NCBI GenBank assembly: GCA_020205615.1
Contig: CM035170.1
Span: 122,514,642 to 122,578,641 of the forward strand
Origin: Panax quinquefolius
Taxonomy: Eukaryota > Streptophyta > Magnoliopsida > Apiales > Araliaceae
Reading direction: 5' to 3'
Length of the DNA: 64,000 nucleotides
Within the stretch, counting starts at the first letter, position 1. Every line of letters starts with the position of its first letter. The notes under the pieces are model-generated. The model saw only the letters and a list, made by a program, of their open reading frames with translations. It was not told where the DNA came from and did no database searches. Below are positions 44,841-58,220 of the stretch, piece by piece. The translations under genes were made by a program, and so were the position numbers.

Positions 44841-44889
44841 GAGGCACCAAAGGTCATTCCCGTAAAAGTCAAAACCCAGAGAAGGCAAG

Positions 44890-47800
44890 GGAGAGCTTTG
44901 TTGTGACCTCCAGAGAGCAAGGAACCCGAATGAGGTCATCACATGTAAGCTTATCATAAACTCTAATGAAGTCTATACTTTATTTGATACCTGTTCTACC
45001 CATTCTTTTATTTCTCCTACTTGCGCCATCGATTAAATTTGACCGAGAAATTAGACTTCGACTTATCTCGTGGAAACTCCGCTGGGAGAAACCTTCATTA
45101 CATCCATCGCTTATAAGTCTTGTTTTGGTTCAAATCGCACCTCACATTACCGTCGATCTTATTTCATTAAAAATACTTGATTTGACGTGATTCTGTGGAT
45201 TGATTGGTTAACTACTTATCATGCAAAAATTGATTGTTTTCGTAAGGTTGTTAGCTTTCATATTCCTAATCAACCTATTATGCTAATTCAAACGACCAAA
45301 CCATTAAAATCAATCACGGCCATCTCAAGCCATAAAGCTATTCGCTTATTGAAAAATGGATGTCAAGCTTTCTTAGCTCATGTCACGATTTAAAACAAAA
45401 TACGCCGCTTTTGAGCGATATTTCTATTGTTAATAAATTTCCGACGATTCTCAAGAACTTCCCCGCCTACCCCTGAGCGTGAAATTGAATTTTGTATCGA
45501 CTCGAACCCGGCATACAAAACCTATTTCCAAAGCCCCATATCGAATGGCTCCTATTGAACTTCGTGGAGTTAAAGACCCAACCGCAGGAATTGTTAGACA
45601 TGGCTTTATTCGCCCCTAGTACTTCTCCTCGGGGTGCCCTGCTCTATTCGTGAAGAAGAAAGATGGGAGTATGCGACTTCAGATTGATTATCTGGAGTGA
45701 ATCATGTCACCATCAAAAATAGGTATCCATTGCCACGTATTGATGACCTGTTTGACCAGCTTGCAAGGAGCCAAATTCTTTTCAAAGATCGATCTTCGCT
45801 CTTGATATCACCAATTGAAGATTAGAACCACCGACATTCCAAAGATTCGCCGTAACTCCCCAGACGGCATTATGAATTCTAGTCATGTCCTTCGATCGAC
45901 TAATGCTCCCGCCGCCTTTCATGGATATGATGAACCGAGTATTCAAGGAATATTTAGATCACTTTGTGGTCGCCTTTATTGATGACATCCTTATTTATTC
46001 CAAAAGCCGTGAAGATCATGAGCAACACTTGAGGTCGACACTCCAAAAGCTTCGTGAATATAAGCTTTATGCCAAGTCAAGAAATGCGAAGTTCGTCAAG
46101 AAGTAGCATTCCTGGGCACACGGTATCAAGTCATGGAATATCCGCTGACCCAAAGAAAGATCAAGCTATTCAAAGTCGGGAACAACCTAAATCAAATGAT
46201 CAAGCACGTAGCTTTCTGGTTTATGGTTATTATCGGAGATTCGTGGAAGGATTTTCTCAATCGCTACTCCATCGACTCACCGACTCAAAAGATACAAAGT
46301 TCTATTGAGCGAAGAATGTGAGAAGAGTTTTCAAGAACTCAAGAGAGACTTATTTCAAAGACTGCTCGACAATACCATCCGGCTCTGAGGATTTGTCATC
46401 TACAAGTGATGCTTCGAGCAAAGGGTTGGGATGTGTTCTTATGCAACATGGAAAAGTTATAGCTTATGCCTCGCGACAACTCAAAGAATATGAGAGGAAT
46501 TATCCTACTCATGATCTGAGTCGCAAAACATGTTGTCTTTGTGACTTAAAATTTGGAGGCATTACTTGTATGGGGAGAAAGTGGAGATCTTTACTGATCA
46601 TAAAAGCCTCAAATATTTTTCACTCAAAAGGAACTCAACACGCGACAACGACGCTGGCTTGAATGCTGAAAGATTATGATCATACCATCCAATACCATCC
46701 CGAAAAGCTTAACGTGGTAGCCGATGATGATCGAGTAGTAAGATCGTATGCAAGCACGAAAAGCGTTATTGTCAACAACAAAGGCCCATTTTGTGTGACT
46801 TGCAAAGGATGGAGATAGAGTTAAAGACCTGTGGACGCATGTGATGATAGCGAATATACGAAAGTAGAACCGACTTTAATCGATAAAGTTAAAGTCGCCA
46901 AGCTACGCACTGGAGCCGACGCGTATGAGGAAGAAAGTGCAAGAGGGTGCTACGCCGGAAGCAAGAATCGATGAAGAAGGAATACTTGAGTCAACTCTGC
47001 ATTTTTGTGTTCCTAACGATTTCGATTTAAAGTATAATATCATGATGGAGGCGCACAACACACCATTTGCAATCCATCGGGAGTACCAAAATGTATCATG
47101 ATATTCGCCATACATTTTGGTGGAGCAATACGAAGAGAGAGAGATACTGTTTATCTCAAGGTGTCTAACTTGTCAACGAAGTTAAAGCGAGCATCAAGTA
47201 CCAAAAGGTCCATTGCAACCACTTGAAATTCCGTAATGGAAGTGGGAGCACATTACCATGGATTTCAAGCACGGCCTTCCTAAGGTTTCTCAAGGCATTG
47301 ATGCGATTTGGGTCATTGTTGATAGATCGACCAAGTCCGCTTCATTTCTTACCGATACGAGAAACTTATACACTTGAACGCCTTCGTCAGATGTACATAA
47401 ACGAGATTGTAAGATCGCATGGTATGCCAGATCCATAGTTTCCGATCGAGACCCAAGATTCACTTCACGATTTTGGGTTAGTTTGCAAAAAGCTATGGGC
47501 ACAGACTTCACGATTTAGCTCAAGATATCATCCTCGCATTCGGACGGACAATGGAGAGGACTATTCAAACTCTCAAGATCTATTAAGACTCGTGTTCTTG
47601 ATTTCAAGGGAGTTGGGACAAGTTCTTACCATTGGTGGAGTTTTCCTACAACAACAGCTTATCAAGCAAGTATCGCATGGCTCCATTCAAGCGCCAGATG
47701 GAAGAAAGTGTCGCTCTCCAAAGATACGGGATGAGGTGGGTGAAGCAACGTTGTTGGGACCGAGAGTTGGTACGTATGATGACTTTTAAAAGATTCAAAC

Positions 47801-48336
47801 GATCCGACAACGATAAAAACCTCACAAAATCGATAAAAGAGTTATGCCGATCTTCATCGAAAGGACGTGGAATTGATATAGAGATCATGTGTTGTTAAGA
47901 GTCGCTTCCATGGAAAGGAGTTACAAGATTTGGAAAGAGAGGAAACTTAATCCTCGATTCATCTGGCCCATTTTAATCCTCGATCGAGTAGGAATCGTGG
48001 CCTATAGACTCGCTTTTACCGCCAAATATGTCTCGTGTTCATAACGCTTTTCACATATCCATGTTACGTAAATATGTGAAAGACCCAACCATATTATCGA
48101 AGTTAGAACCGGATTTAAATAGCGGAAGATTTGACGTATTTAAGAGGTTCCTGCTCAAATTTTGATAAGAAGGAACATATTCTACGCCTCCAAGGTTATA
48201 CCTCAAGTCAAAGTTTTGTGGAGGAACCACGATGTTGAGGAAATGACTGGGAGTTAGAATCAAATGAAATCAAGGTATCCTTACCTCTTCAACATACAGT
48301 GTACGCACCATTCTAATTTCGAGGGCTTAAATTTCA
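44890..48336 (+). pseudogene. Element 2 pol: protease, RT, RNase H, integrase (broken)
   Basis: Protease LFDTCSTHSF at about 44,980, with the glycine after the catalytic Asp-Thr changed to Cys (44,992-44,994). RT contains [20 protein letters not shown] with the active site at 45,975-45,986. RNase [15 protein letters not shown] (Asp 46,408). Integrase: CLTC at 47,162-47,173, catalytic Asp 47,261 and 47,450, Glu near 47,554. A C-terminal VLWRNHDVEEM motif lies at about 48,214. Many frameshifts. Same layout as element 1, and the two are clearly related across pol. Confidence 0.86.
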
Positions 48337-48349
48337 TAAGAAGGGAGGT
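48337..48349 (+). other. Element 2 polypurine tract
   Basis: TAAGAAGGGAGGT before the TG that opens the 3' LTR. Confidence 0.82.
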
Positions 48350-50780
48350 TGTAAGACCCCAACTTTTATAAATAAAGATGAATTTTCTATAAATATTATT
48401 TTGAATATTATGGAATAATTTGATATAATGTTATAGTTGTGGGTAATATTTATAAATTTTGCAAAGTATGCAAGTGGTTATATTATATTCGATTGGTCTG
48501 GGAATATTCTTTTTAAGCAGGAATATTTCAGACAACTACTCAATCATGGTGGACCCCACAATGTAATTATCATTTGATCGAGAGAAAACGACAAAAATAT
48601 TTTATTGAAATAACTACGGAAGTTTTACCGCTGACATCGTTGAACTACTCCTCAGTAGTAAAAGTACACAAGAATACATGTGGTTGCATAAGAAGACACC
48701 AGATCGATTATCGATGCTTATGTGAGAAGTCACTCAGCTTGATTCCATTATTGTCGATTAATAATATGAATTATTATAATGATAATGACTTTTTGTTTTA
48801 TTCAGATTATTAACGTAATAAAAATGTAAACATCTTTTTATATAAAATGTAATACTTTATTAAAGTTATTTTATAAATAAAATATATTATATTTTATTAC
48901 GCATAGTGTTTTTGCATAGTGTTTTTTGATAAGATATAGTGTTTCAGCATAGTAAAATGTTTTTATATAAATAGAATATATTATATTTTATTTAAAAGAT
49001 TTTTTTTTTAAATATGGACCGCCGATTAAAGTAAATCAAACTGGACCGCTCATGGATTAGTTACTATGCATTCCATTTTCCTATAAATAGAAGCTCATTC
49101 CTTCATTATTTTCTTTTAATTCATTCAAACTCTAGAGAGAGAAATTATATAGAGAGGTTTATAGAGAGAAAGTTATAGAAAGAAGAAGAGTATTCTCGCT
49201 ACTTCATTACTTCTATATTCAGCCTTTTTCTTAGTAAGGGTGTTATTCTTTCTTCTTCGAAGAGAACTTCGTTATTCCATTCACTATTATTCTCGTTGAA
49301 TAACTCGTAAAAGTGGCATACCCTATACATAACTCAGATACGCCAGATACCCTATACTTGTGAAATCCTTATGTTATTCCATCGCTTATTATTCTGCTTG
49401 AATAACCTAGATACGCTGATTTTACCCTATACTTGGTGACATTCTTTATTATTCGTTGAACATCCCGTCAGGTGTTTTACACCGACCGGTTCCGCTTTTA
49501 TTATTATTCTCGTTGGAACATCCTCGTCAGGTGTTTTACACCCGACTGGTTCCGTTTCTTTATCATTCTCGTTGAATATCCTATCCGTGTGTTTTACACT
49601 TCGGATCCGGGTTCCATCTTTATTATTCTGTTGAACATCCCGCCTTGTGAATTTCACCCGATTCGTTCCGTTATTATTATTCGTTGAATAACCCGCCTAT
49701 GCGCAAGTACCGCATTTATGGTGATTTCTTTTGTTATTCCATTCTTTATTATACCCAAATTGGTTAAAACTTTGACTTCTATACTCCATGAAATTAGTAG
49801 AATATCCTCGATATTTGCGCTTCATCCAAAGATCTTTTCATGGAAATATTCTTCCGATCATTCTTGAATTTTACTCTACAAAGCAAAGATCATGTCGACA
49901 ATTTGACGTTAATAATTCCCGGATAAAATAATTTTGAACTTGTTTTATTGAATTTTATATCATTGTCATCATCCTCATGTTTTATATTTTTTTTAAAGTC
50001 ATCTGTGGCATTCTGTAGTAGAGCATGGATGGACTTGGTATGATTATGACTGTGGATTATTCTGCTGTAATCACGACCGTAATGTTACAAATGATGTGGT
50101 AAAATCCTCAAAGGGTCAGAGTGTATTGATGGACGATTGTTGGCATGATCATGATTATTAATGAATACACAACTATTCTCGCCCGTAAAGTGTGAATAAT
50201 TGTGGTCGTGATACTAAAGAATATCCTCGTCAGAAAAGTGTGGGTGATTCGATGATGTGGATTATTTATTAAAGTTCGAGTCTCGCCTATTATAAAGTTG
50301 ATGAAAACCTTTAAATCATAAAAGATAGTAGATTTTATTTTCTACTGACTTTTTAATGGATCAGATATTCACCGCAGCTTAAACCGGTTGTTTATTGTAT
50401 TTTATCGCTTTAACATTGTCAAGACTATTGATAATTTATTTTGCATTATCTTAGTCATAATTTTTTATCGGGCTAGTTGAGCTCACCTTTCTTTCACCGT
50501 TTCTTCGTGAAATGAGAATATAGCCGGGATTTAGTCTGGGAAACGAAAGTGATGGTCCCAAGATAAGATTAGTAGTCCTCACTATTCGTGAAATAGTGTG
50601 ATAATAATTGTAATGAGGACTTTTGTTCGAGTTTGTATAATATCTAGTAGATTTATATTTGTATTTAAACTCACGCTTTATGTAAAGAGATTGTACAAGA
50701 CAGCTTATGTTAATAAGTTGTATTTAAATTGCATCATCATATAAGTGGTGACCCAAGATGGGTGATGTATACCTAATTTT
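48350..50780 (+). repeat. Element 2, 3' LTR (about 2.43 kb, end clipped)
   Basis: Starts TGTAAGACCCCAACTTTTAT. TATA box at 49,082-49,090. Tandem array 49,443-49,690. Stops at GTATACCTAATTTT, before the GGGGCGCCACA end, and joins copia LTR sequence. Confidence 0.87.
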
Positions 50781-50913
50781 CACATATTATATTATTAAAG
50801 CCTTTAATAAATTAATACTTTTTATTAATAAATGAATAAGATTGTTACAAAGTATATGCTTTATCATCAAACATGATTGGCTTGTGTGCATACTACTTTC
50901 AATCTCCCACTCT
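50781..50913 (-). repeat. Copia 3' LTR, third piece, with polypurine tract
   Basis: On the minus strand GAGTGGGAGAT (50,902-50,912, polypurine tract) is followed by TGAAAGTAGTATGCACAC, the LTR start at 50,901. The piece runs left to 50,781, where element 2 interrupts. The purine tract right after the RNase H remnant fixes both orientation and LTR boundary. Confidence 0.8.
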
Positions 50914-51019
50914 GCACTAAAGCCAATCGTCATGGTATCTCATACTCTTATTCTCTAAGTGACGATTATCCCGCCGTTGGATAAGCTTTAGTTAATGGAT
51001 ATGTAATGTTGTTCTATTC

Positions 51020-52936
51020 CTAGTTCTCGTAATGAACTTTTAATCCAAACAATCAACTCATAGCTTCATTTATAGCTATATACTTTGTCTTTATCACTAA
51101 ACCAAAGAACTCTTTGCTGTTTGGAATCTTTCCAATTCACTACACCACTGTTCAAGATAATGCTTTACCTTAAAGTGGATTTTTCTGTCATCTTGGTCTG
51201 TCTGAAAATTTTGAGTCTGTAAAGCCCTCTAGTTTTAATTCAGACCTACCATGTATGCTCACATCCTTAGTGTCGGTTAAGCACTTTAAGATATTTTTCA
51301 CTGACTCATAGTGAACTTCTCCATAATATGATCGATCAACATTAGATCTTGTATATTTCATTGCATACATGATAGTCACTCATGCAATCTCTCTTTTCAG
51401 GAGTCTGTGGGGACTATTAAGAGAGATACACTCCATAGCTCATTGACATGAGACATCTCTTGGAGTTTGCCATGCTAAACGACTTTAGCATCAAATGAAT
51501 ATACGTTCCTTGGGTTAAGTCGAGCATCCTCTTAAATCTATCTATATAGATTTATATCCCCAATTAAGATACTCTTCCAAATCATTCATGGAGGAATGTT
51601 TAGACAACTTTATCTTTCTTGATTGTAGCATTGGTATGTCATTCCTTATCCGTAGTATATCAACATATAGTACTAGGAATGTCACGATGCTCCTAATCGA
51701 CCCTTTGTACACACTAGGTTCATTCTTATTTTGATAAAATCAAACTCTTTTGATTGCCTCATCAAAACGAATGTTCCATATTTGAGAAACTTGCTTCAAT
51801 CCATTTTTCTGAAAGTGTCTCACAACACTTACCTCATCGTATGTAATCGGATCATCATCTTCTATGATGTGTACCTCATCATCATCATCTATGATGAATC
51901 CATACCTCCCGTGTATCTTGGTGACTATTCCGCATTTACGATTAGCTTTTTGGTATAATAGGTTCATCTAAGTTCCTCTTATTTCGACTTATAGTATTTT
52001 GTGGTTCTTGAACTCTTCAAGATCTATTATCATCCCACTAGCCCCTTTTAATGATAAACACCTTTATCTTAGAAGGTAAGCGTGTTTCAGAACAAACACC
52101 TTTTGCTAAGTAGAATTATAGAACATATACCCTAAACTTACTTTAGATGTCCCACAAATCAGACATGTCAAATCTTGTCCCAAGCTTATCCTTCAAACCT
52201 TTTCACATAAGTTGGACAACCCCTTATCTTAACATACTTAAGATTAGAATCCTCCCCGCCCATAACTTTTATGGAGTCTTTCAATGGATTTTGAGGTTAC
52301 CTTTTTCGTGAGATACGCAGACCATTTCTAGGACATGATCCTGTAAGGATCTTTGGAATGCTCGGTAAAATCATTATGGACCGCACTACGTCCAACAAGG
52401 TACGAATTTTCCATTCGTGATACATCAATCAATTATCATGTATCGGGATATGTCCATTATGAGAAAACCATTTGAGATGATCTAGAAACTTATTGCACAA
52501 GTATTTATTCCTTGATCTAATCAAAGAATCTTAATACTTTGCCAATTTGTTTCACTCTCAATTCTTTGAACCTTTCAAATAATTTACACTTGTATTTCAA
52601 CAAATACATACATTCAACTCTTTGAATGATCATCTCCTTTTCTTATACTAGTTTGTTCAATTTAAAAATAATTTTTCACGTAAGTCAAGTATACAAAATC
52701 CATTAAGTAATCTTTCATTTATACAAAACATTATTAATATAAATAGAACAACAATTGTTCTTAATTATAATACCAAAGATTTCATTGTTCAACAATAAAA
52801 TGGAAATAATATTTTTAACAAGAACTCGGAATACAATAACAACTTATCGACTTAATAGATTTGGTTCGTAGGCATTGCTAAACTATAAGTTTCTATGGCT
52901 AATATGACAACCTTTGCTACATTTCCGCACATAGGA
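51020..52936 (-). pseudogene. Copia pol remnant: integrase, RT, RNase H
   Basis: Reading leftward: integrase C-terminal pieces (LLDVVRSIM at about 52,400; KLGTRFDMSDLWD near 52,165); the linker RYGFIIDDDDEVHIIEDDDP (about 51,905) typical of copia before RT; the RT core VTFLVLYVDILR near 51,655-51,690, where the YVDD active site has lost one Asp; MNDLGEYLNWG; then MYAMKYTRSNV and VKNILKCLTDTKDV (51,240-51,370) and the RNase H tail VNWKDSKQQ (about 51,130). Stops and shifts throughout. Much sequence between RT blocks is missing (the stretch 51,380-51,560 is poorly matched). Non-functional. Confidence 0.82.
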
Positions 52937-53900
52937 TTACTTATATTTGTTTAGCTTTACTACATTTGGTCCCTTCATAAATCTATATTTATGATAACCA
53001 AAGTCGGTATCCAATACCCAAGTAGAACCTTGATTTAAAAGAAAATTTTTTAAATCATGAACAAATTTGTATTTGTAATCAAACTTCACTAAGCTTCTTT
53101 GGTTAGCCTCGCAAGATGCTTCTCGCAGCTTTCTTTTCCAAAGGTCCGTGCTTATTGCGGTGGAAGCAAACACCTTTGCTATCCGTGATCCGCTTTTATT
53201 CTTATTATCCTTTATTTTTGCCTTTATATTTACCATCTTAGAATCGTTCTTCTTTTCGTAAGATCCTTTTGGCCCCTACTACCAAGAAGACTTGGTCTTT
53301 CTTGGTTGAAAAGTGACTCAACATTTTTCAACATGTTAAGAAGCAAATCGAGGTCGATATCTAGCTTGTTTATATAAAAATTCACAACAATTGTGAAAGG
53401 AGTCCAGGGAGTGAGTGCAAGATCAAATCTTGGCTCAACTCTCCATCCATGACAAAACCGGTTGTCCTAATTGATCAATCAAATTGATTATGTTAAGAAC
53501 TTTTGTCAAGACTTTATAGTGCCATTAGCTATTCTAGATCGGAAGAGCTCCTTAGATGTCTGCTATCTATCAATCCTACTTTCCTCACCATCAACTACTT
53601 GATGTGCAGGAATATAGTAGGAGCATCCATAGTTTCATCTCGACAAGCTCAAGCTCGTTACTCATGGATGCGAGCATGAGGCATCGAGACAATCTGTGCA
53701 TCATCTTCGCCACTTTCTAAAAGTAGCAATCTCTTCCTCAGAGGCATTGTCTCGCAACCATTGCGGAGGATAGGCGATAAGGACATAAGATATCTTTTCA
53801 ATATGAGAACTATTCTCAAATTCCTTAACCAATCCGCTTAATTTGGCCTCGTTAATTTAGCATCTAATATGCTTCGCATGATGATAGTAATTTTAGACAT
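52937..53900 (-). pseudogene. Copia gag and protease remnant
   Basis: ATG at 53,898-53,900 opens MSKITIIMRSILDAKLTRPN, the usual start of this copia gag group. SYVLIAYPP lies near 53,780. A zinc knuckle reads CFHRNKHGP in a shifted frame (about 53,150), with its second Cys changed to Arg. The protease STWVLDTDFGYH has the catalytic D-T-G changed to D-T-D (53,003-53,011). Several stops. The open stretch 52,937-53,236 joins knuckle and protease in one frame. Confidence 0.82.
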
Positions 53901-55603
53901 TGTAAAATTTCGTAAATAAATTTGTAATTAACAACATTTTAACATATATTCTTTTATTAATTACCAAAATAAATTAGGTCTTGTTTTAAATTGGTATCTC
54001 CCACTATTTTCTTCAAACTATATTACCTCACTTATATAGTTTGGCAAAATCTAATTAAAGATTTGCTTAGTGAGAATAAGGATCCCATTTCAAATGTATA
54101 TAGCCTTGTGGTGACACAACACACTATATATAAATAAATAGGTAGACAACTTTTGTCAATTACATCAACTACGCAACTCCTTTTCTTTTTTGCCTCTTAG
54201 ATTATTTTGATCAAGTGGTGGCACATACGAATCAAAATTATCCAAGTTAAGTCCAACCTAGCACTCCATATATTCAAAAAGAAAAATATCATCCTTGTGG
54301 TGACACAACAAAATAATATTGTTCAATTTTCTTTATAAGCATCAAATGTGATAAATTAACATCTTAAATACTTAATACTTACCTTGTGGTGACACAACAA
54401 ACTCATATTAAATATTTAATACTCTATTAATTTTATCATGTTAGAAGGCGACGCTCGATATTCCAAATATCTTTGAACGCTTAGGACTTAATATAAAAAA
54501 ATTGAGGGTTTGTTATTAATTTGTCTCATCTTGTTTAACGCGCATTTACATATATATATAAAATATATATTATATTAATGAACATGCCAAGCATGTTTGC
54601 ATAATATATAATATATATAGTATAAGCATGCACATATAGAATACTATATTCTACCCGGATTGATTATGGACTTTTATTCTAGTTTGGTTCACTAGAGCCA
54701 CCAAGTGAACCAAAAGGTCAAACCCTAGGGGTGCAAGAAATAATATTTAAATATAACTATTATATTTAAACCGGGCTCCATTACAAATCGGGTCTTCAAG
54801 CGCTCTCTTGCTCCTTCGATCTCCAATTTTTCAAAATTTATTCTAACTATTCCTATTACAAAACTATTTACAATAAATAGAAACCTTGATCGTGATCAAG
54901 GGAAGTACATAGGAGGAGATAGAATTTACATTAAGAAAAAAATTAGAGAAGACGAGTGCACGCATGTAAGACCCATTTAATAAAACCCATATATTTATGC
55001 ATCCAACTAAAATAAAATCCAATCACATTGGTCAATAGTCCATAATCAATCCCATTTATTATCATACACATCATCATATGCATCAATAAATAACATTCAT
55101 CTTATGAATAATAAACATTTAATATATATATTGATATCATTTAATGGGCAAATTTAGTTAAGATAAAATCTAATTTTGAATCAAAATAAACTCCTTTATT
55201 TTAATCCAAATTTAAATCAAAATAAAACTATTTTATTTTAATTTATCCAATTTTGAATAAAATAAACTATTTTATTTTAATCAAAATCTTTAATCAAAAT
55301 AAACTCCTTTATTTTAATTAATTATGGAATCCAATTCCATGTAAAAAAAAAATTACTCCTTTATTAAAGGAAACACGGATTCTCTTTCCTATTCACAAAT
55401 AAACTCCTCGTATTTTGAATAATATGAAATCTTATTTCATATCTAAATAAACTCCTTTATTTTAGGAAATTAGGATTTCTTTCCTATTCACAAATAAACT
55501 CTTTTATTTTAAATAATATGAAATCTTATTTCATATCTAAATAAACTCCTTTATTTAAGGAAACATATAATCCAATTTCAACTCCAATTAGTTATCATAG
55601 AAT
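53901..55603 (-). other. Copia untranslated leader, first part
   Basis: Non-coding, AT-rich. CTTGTGGTGACACAAC occurs three times (about 54,107, 54,295 and 54,383). Between 55,150 and 55,580 AAATAAACTCCTTTATTTTAA recurs six or more times with ATTTCATATC spacers. The solo gypsy LTR follows. Confidence 0.6.
55150..55590. repeat. Degenerate tandem array (AATAAACTCCTTTATTTT)
   Basis: Imperfect repeats of AATAAACTCCTTTATTTTAA separated by GAAATCTTATTTCATATCTA-like pieces. It resumes in weaker form at 58,255-58,290 beyond the inserted LTR. Confidence 0.7.
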
Positions 55604-56282
55604 CATAAGACCCCAAATTATTATAAATAAAGATGAATTTTCTATAAATATTATTTTTTGAATATTATGGAATAAATTTGATATAATGTTATAGTTGTGG
55701 GTAATATTTATAAATTTTGCAAAGTATGCAAGTTGTTATAAAATATTCGTTTGGTCTGGGAATATTCTTTTGTTAGGGAATATTCGCATAACTACTCAAT
55801 CATTGGTGGACCCCTAATGTAATTATTATCGGATCGAGAAAGCGACAAAAAATATTTTATAAAAAAATAACGGTGGAGGTGTTACCGAATTAAAAGCATT
55901 GAACTACCCGGTGGTAAAAGTACAAGAATAATGTGTGGTTACATAATAATACTCAGTATTGATTATTGATGCTTACGTGAGAAGTCACCTCAATTTATGC
56001 TCAATTATTGCTACAAGAATCACGATCATATCTCTTATATTATCGATTCAATTATTATCACAGATATCATCTCGTATAATATGTTATATTATTAATCGAG
56101 ACGACAAATTATAAATGATTAATAATTGTTTAAAGATTAAAAATGTGTTGATTAAAAATAAAATGATTTGTGGTAATATTTATTCAATCCTTAATGTATA
56201 TAAAGAGTCATTATGAGACGTTTGTGGTAAGTTTGATTATTTTATGGGGGCCCATATGTCATCATCTAAGAGTCTCTTCGTG

Positions 56283-56412
56283 AATAGTAATTACCTTTGT
56301 GAATAGTAATTTCCTTCGTCAATAATAGTATTTACCTTCATCGATAGTAATTACCTAAATCAATCGTAATTACCCTTGTGAATAGTAATTACCTTCGTCA
56401 ATAGTAATTACC
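56283..56412 (+). repeat. GTAATTACC-type tandem array in element 3
   Basis: About seven 17-20-base units of the form AATAGTAATTACCTTCGTC with varying ends. A longer version lies at 59,655-59,880 in element 4. Element 2 LTRs lack it. Confidence 0.8.
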
Positions 56413-56563
56413 TTTACCAGACGTCAAACCACTTTGTTTTCACATTAAAGCGCCGAACCACTTGTCGCTTCACATTACTGTGCGCCGAACCACTTTTCTT
56501 TTCACATCACCACCGTCAAGCCACTCGCCTTTTCACATGGTAGGTGCTAAGCTAGAAATCTTC

Positions 56564-56572
56564 TATAAATAG
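56564..56572 (+). promoter_or_regulatory. LTR TATA box (element 3)
   Basis: TATAAATAG in TTCTATAAATAGAGG, about 2 kb before the LTR end. The same box is at 60,025-60,033 in element 4. Confidence 0.65.
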
Positions 56573-58220
56573 AGGCCTAGTGCTTCATTATTTTCACTTA
56601 ATTCATTCAAGCTTTAGAGAGAGAAAGTATAGAGAGAATAAAGAGAAAGAAGAAGAGTATTTTGTTACTACACTACCAATAAAGATTCAATCTCCTACTA
56701 AAAGTAAGGGGTGTTATTCTTTCTTATTCATGAAGAAACTGTTGTTATTCCATCGCTTATTATTCATTGGAATAACTCAGATACGTGGTTTACCCTATAC
56801 TTGGTGACATTCTTCTATTATTACATTGGAACATCCACATCGTGGTGTTTTACACGGGACTGGTTAAAATCTTATTATTATTCTCGTTGGAACATCCATG
56901 CATGTGTTTTACCAGGACTGGGTTCCGCTTTTTATTATTATTCTGTTGGAACATCACATCGTGTGTTTTACACGGACTGGTTCCGCTTTATTATTATTCT
57001 GTTGAAACATCCTCGCCTGCATGTGTTTTACGCAGGACTGGTTCCATTCTTTATTATTCATTTGAACATCCTCATGCATGCGTTTTACATGGCACTGGTT
57101 CCGTTATTTATTATTCTGTTGGAATAACTCGCCTGCAAGTGGCTTCTATCGCATTTATGGTGATTTCTTTTGTTATTCCATTATTTATTATACCCAATAA
57201 GTTAAAACTTTGACTTCTATACTCCATGAAATTAGTGGAATATCTTTGATATTTGCGCTTCATCCAAGATCCTTTCATGGAAATATTCTTCTCAAGATTC
57301 TTGAATTTTACTTTACAAAGCAAAGATCATGTCGATGGTTTGATGTTATTGGTTCCTAGATAAATTAATTCTTGAACTTGTTTTATTGAATTCTTATATC
57401 ATTGTCATCATCCTTATATTTGTATTATGTTGAAAGTCATATGTATTCGTAGTGCATAGATGGACTTGGTATGATTATGACGAGAGACTATTCTGTAATC
57501 ATGACCGTAATGTTATAAATGATGTGGTAAAAATCCTCAATGGTAGTAGTGCATTGATGGACGATTGTTGGCATGATCATGACCATTAATGAATACACAA
57601 ATATTCTCGCCCGTGAAGTGCATGAATAATTGTGGTCGTGATACTAAAGAATATCCTGGTCAGTAGTGCAGGGGTGATTCGATGATGTGGAATATTTATT
57701 AAAGTCGAGTTTCATTTATAACAATGATGAAAAACCTTTTAAATCATAAAAGATAGTAGATTTTATTTTCTACTTGACTCTTTTAATGGATCGCTTGTTC
57801 ATTTCTGTAGCTTAAACTTGATGTTTATTATATTTTATCGGTTTAACACTGTTCAAGGCTATTGATAATTTATTCGCATTATCTTAGTCATAATATTTCT
57901 TATCGGGCTAGTTGAGCTCACCTTTTTTTCACTTATCTTCTCGTGAAATGAGAATATAGCCGGGGACGAGCCTGGGAACGGAGTAATGGTCCGAGGATAG
58001 CATTAGTAGTCCTCACTATTCTCGTGAAATAAGTGTGATAATAATTGTAATGAGGACTTCTTTTGAGTTTGTATGATCTCTAGTAGACAATATTGTATTC
58101 AAACTCACGCTTTATATCGTATTGTATATATTACGTTATATTAGTAAGTTGTATTTAAATTGCATACCATGTATCGACCGCCCAAGACGGGTGATGTATA
58201 CCTAATTTTGGGGGCATCAC

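Larger units (their letters stand above)
41045..50780 (+). mobile_element. Ty3/gypsy retrotransposon, Tekay/Del type (element 2), both outer ends clipped
   Basis: LTR 41,045 to about 43,541, primer-binding site, gag, pol, polypurine tract, LTR 48,350-50,780. Same lineage as element 1 but a different LTR family, shared with elements 3 and 4. The inner LTR start at 48,350 shows the full TGTAAGACCCCAAC, which is absent at 41,045. The final GGGGCGCCACA is absent at 50,780. No target duplication is visible. Coding frames are broken. Confidence 0.88.
55604..58220 (+). mobile_element. Ty3/gypsy solo LTR (element 3, about 2.6 kb)
   Basis: Full-length LTR of the element 2/4 family. It starts with a variant CATAAGACCCCAAAT instead of TGTAAGACCCC and ends GGGGGCATCAC. 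No primer-binding site, gag or pol follows, so it is what remains after LTR-LTR recombination. TATA box at 56,564-56,572. Closest to element 4: both have the GTAATTACC array and CGAACCACTTGTCGCTTCAC repeats. Confidence 0.85.

Noticed and set aside
56711..57213. Two overlapping open frames of about 140 codons in element 3
   Set aside because: They come from the ~60-base LTR tandem array read in successive frames; composition is repetitive (Phe/Tyr/Ile-rich) with no domain.
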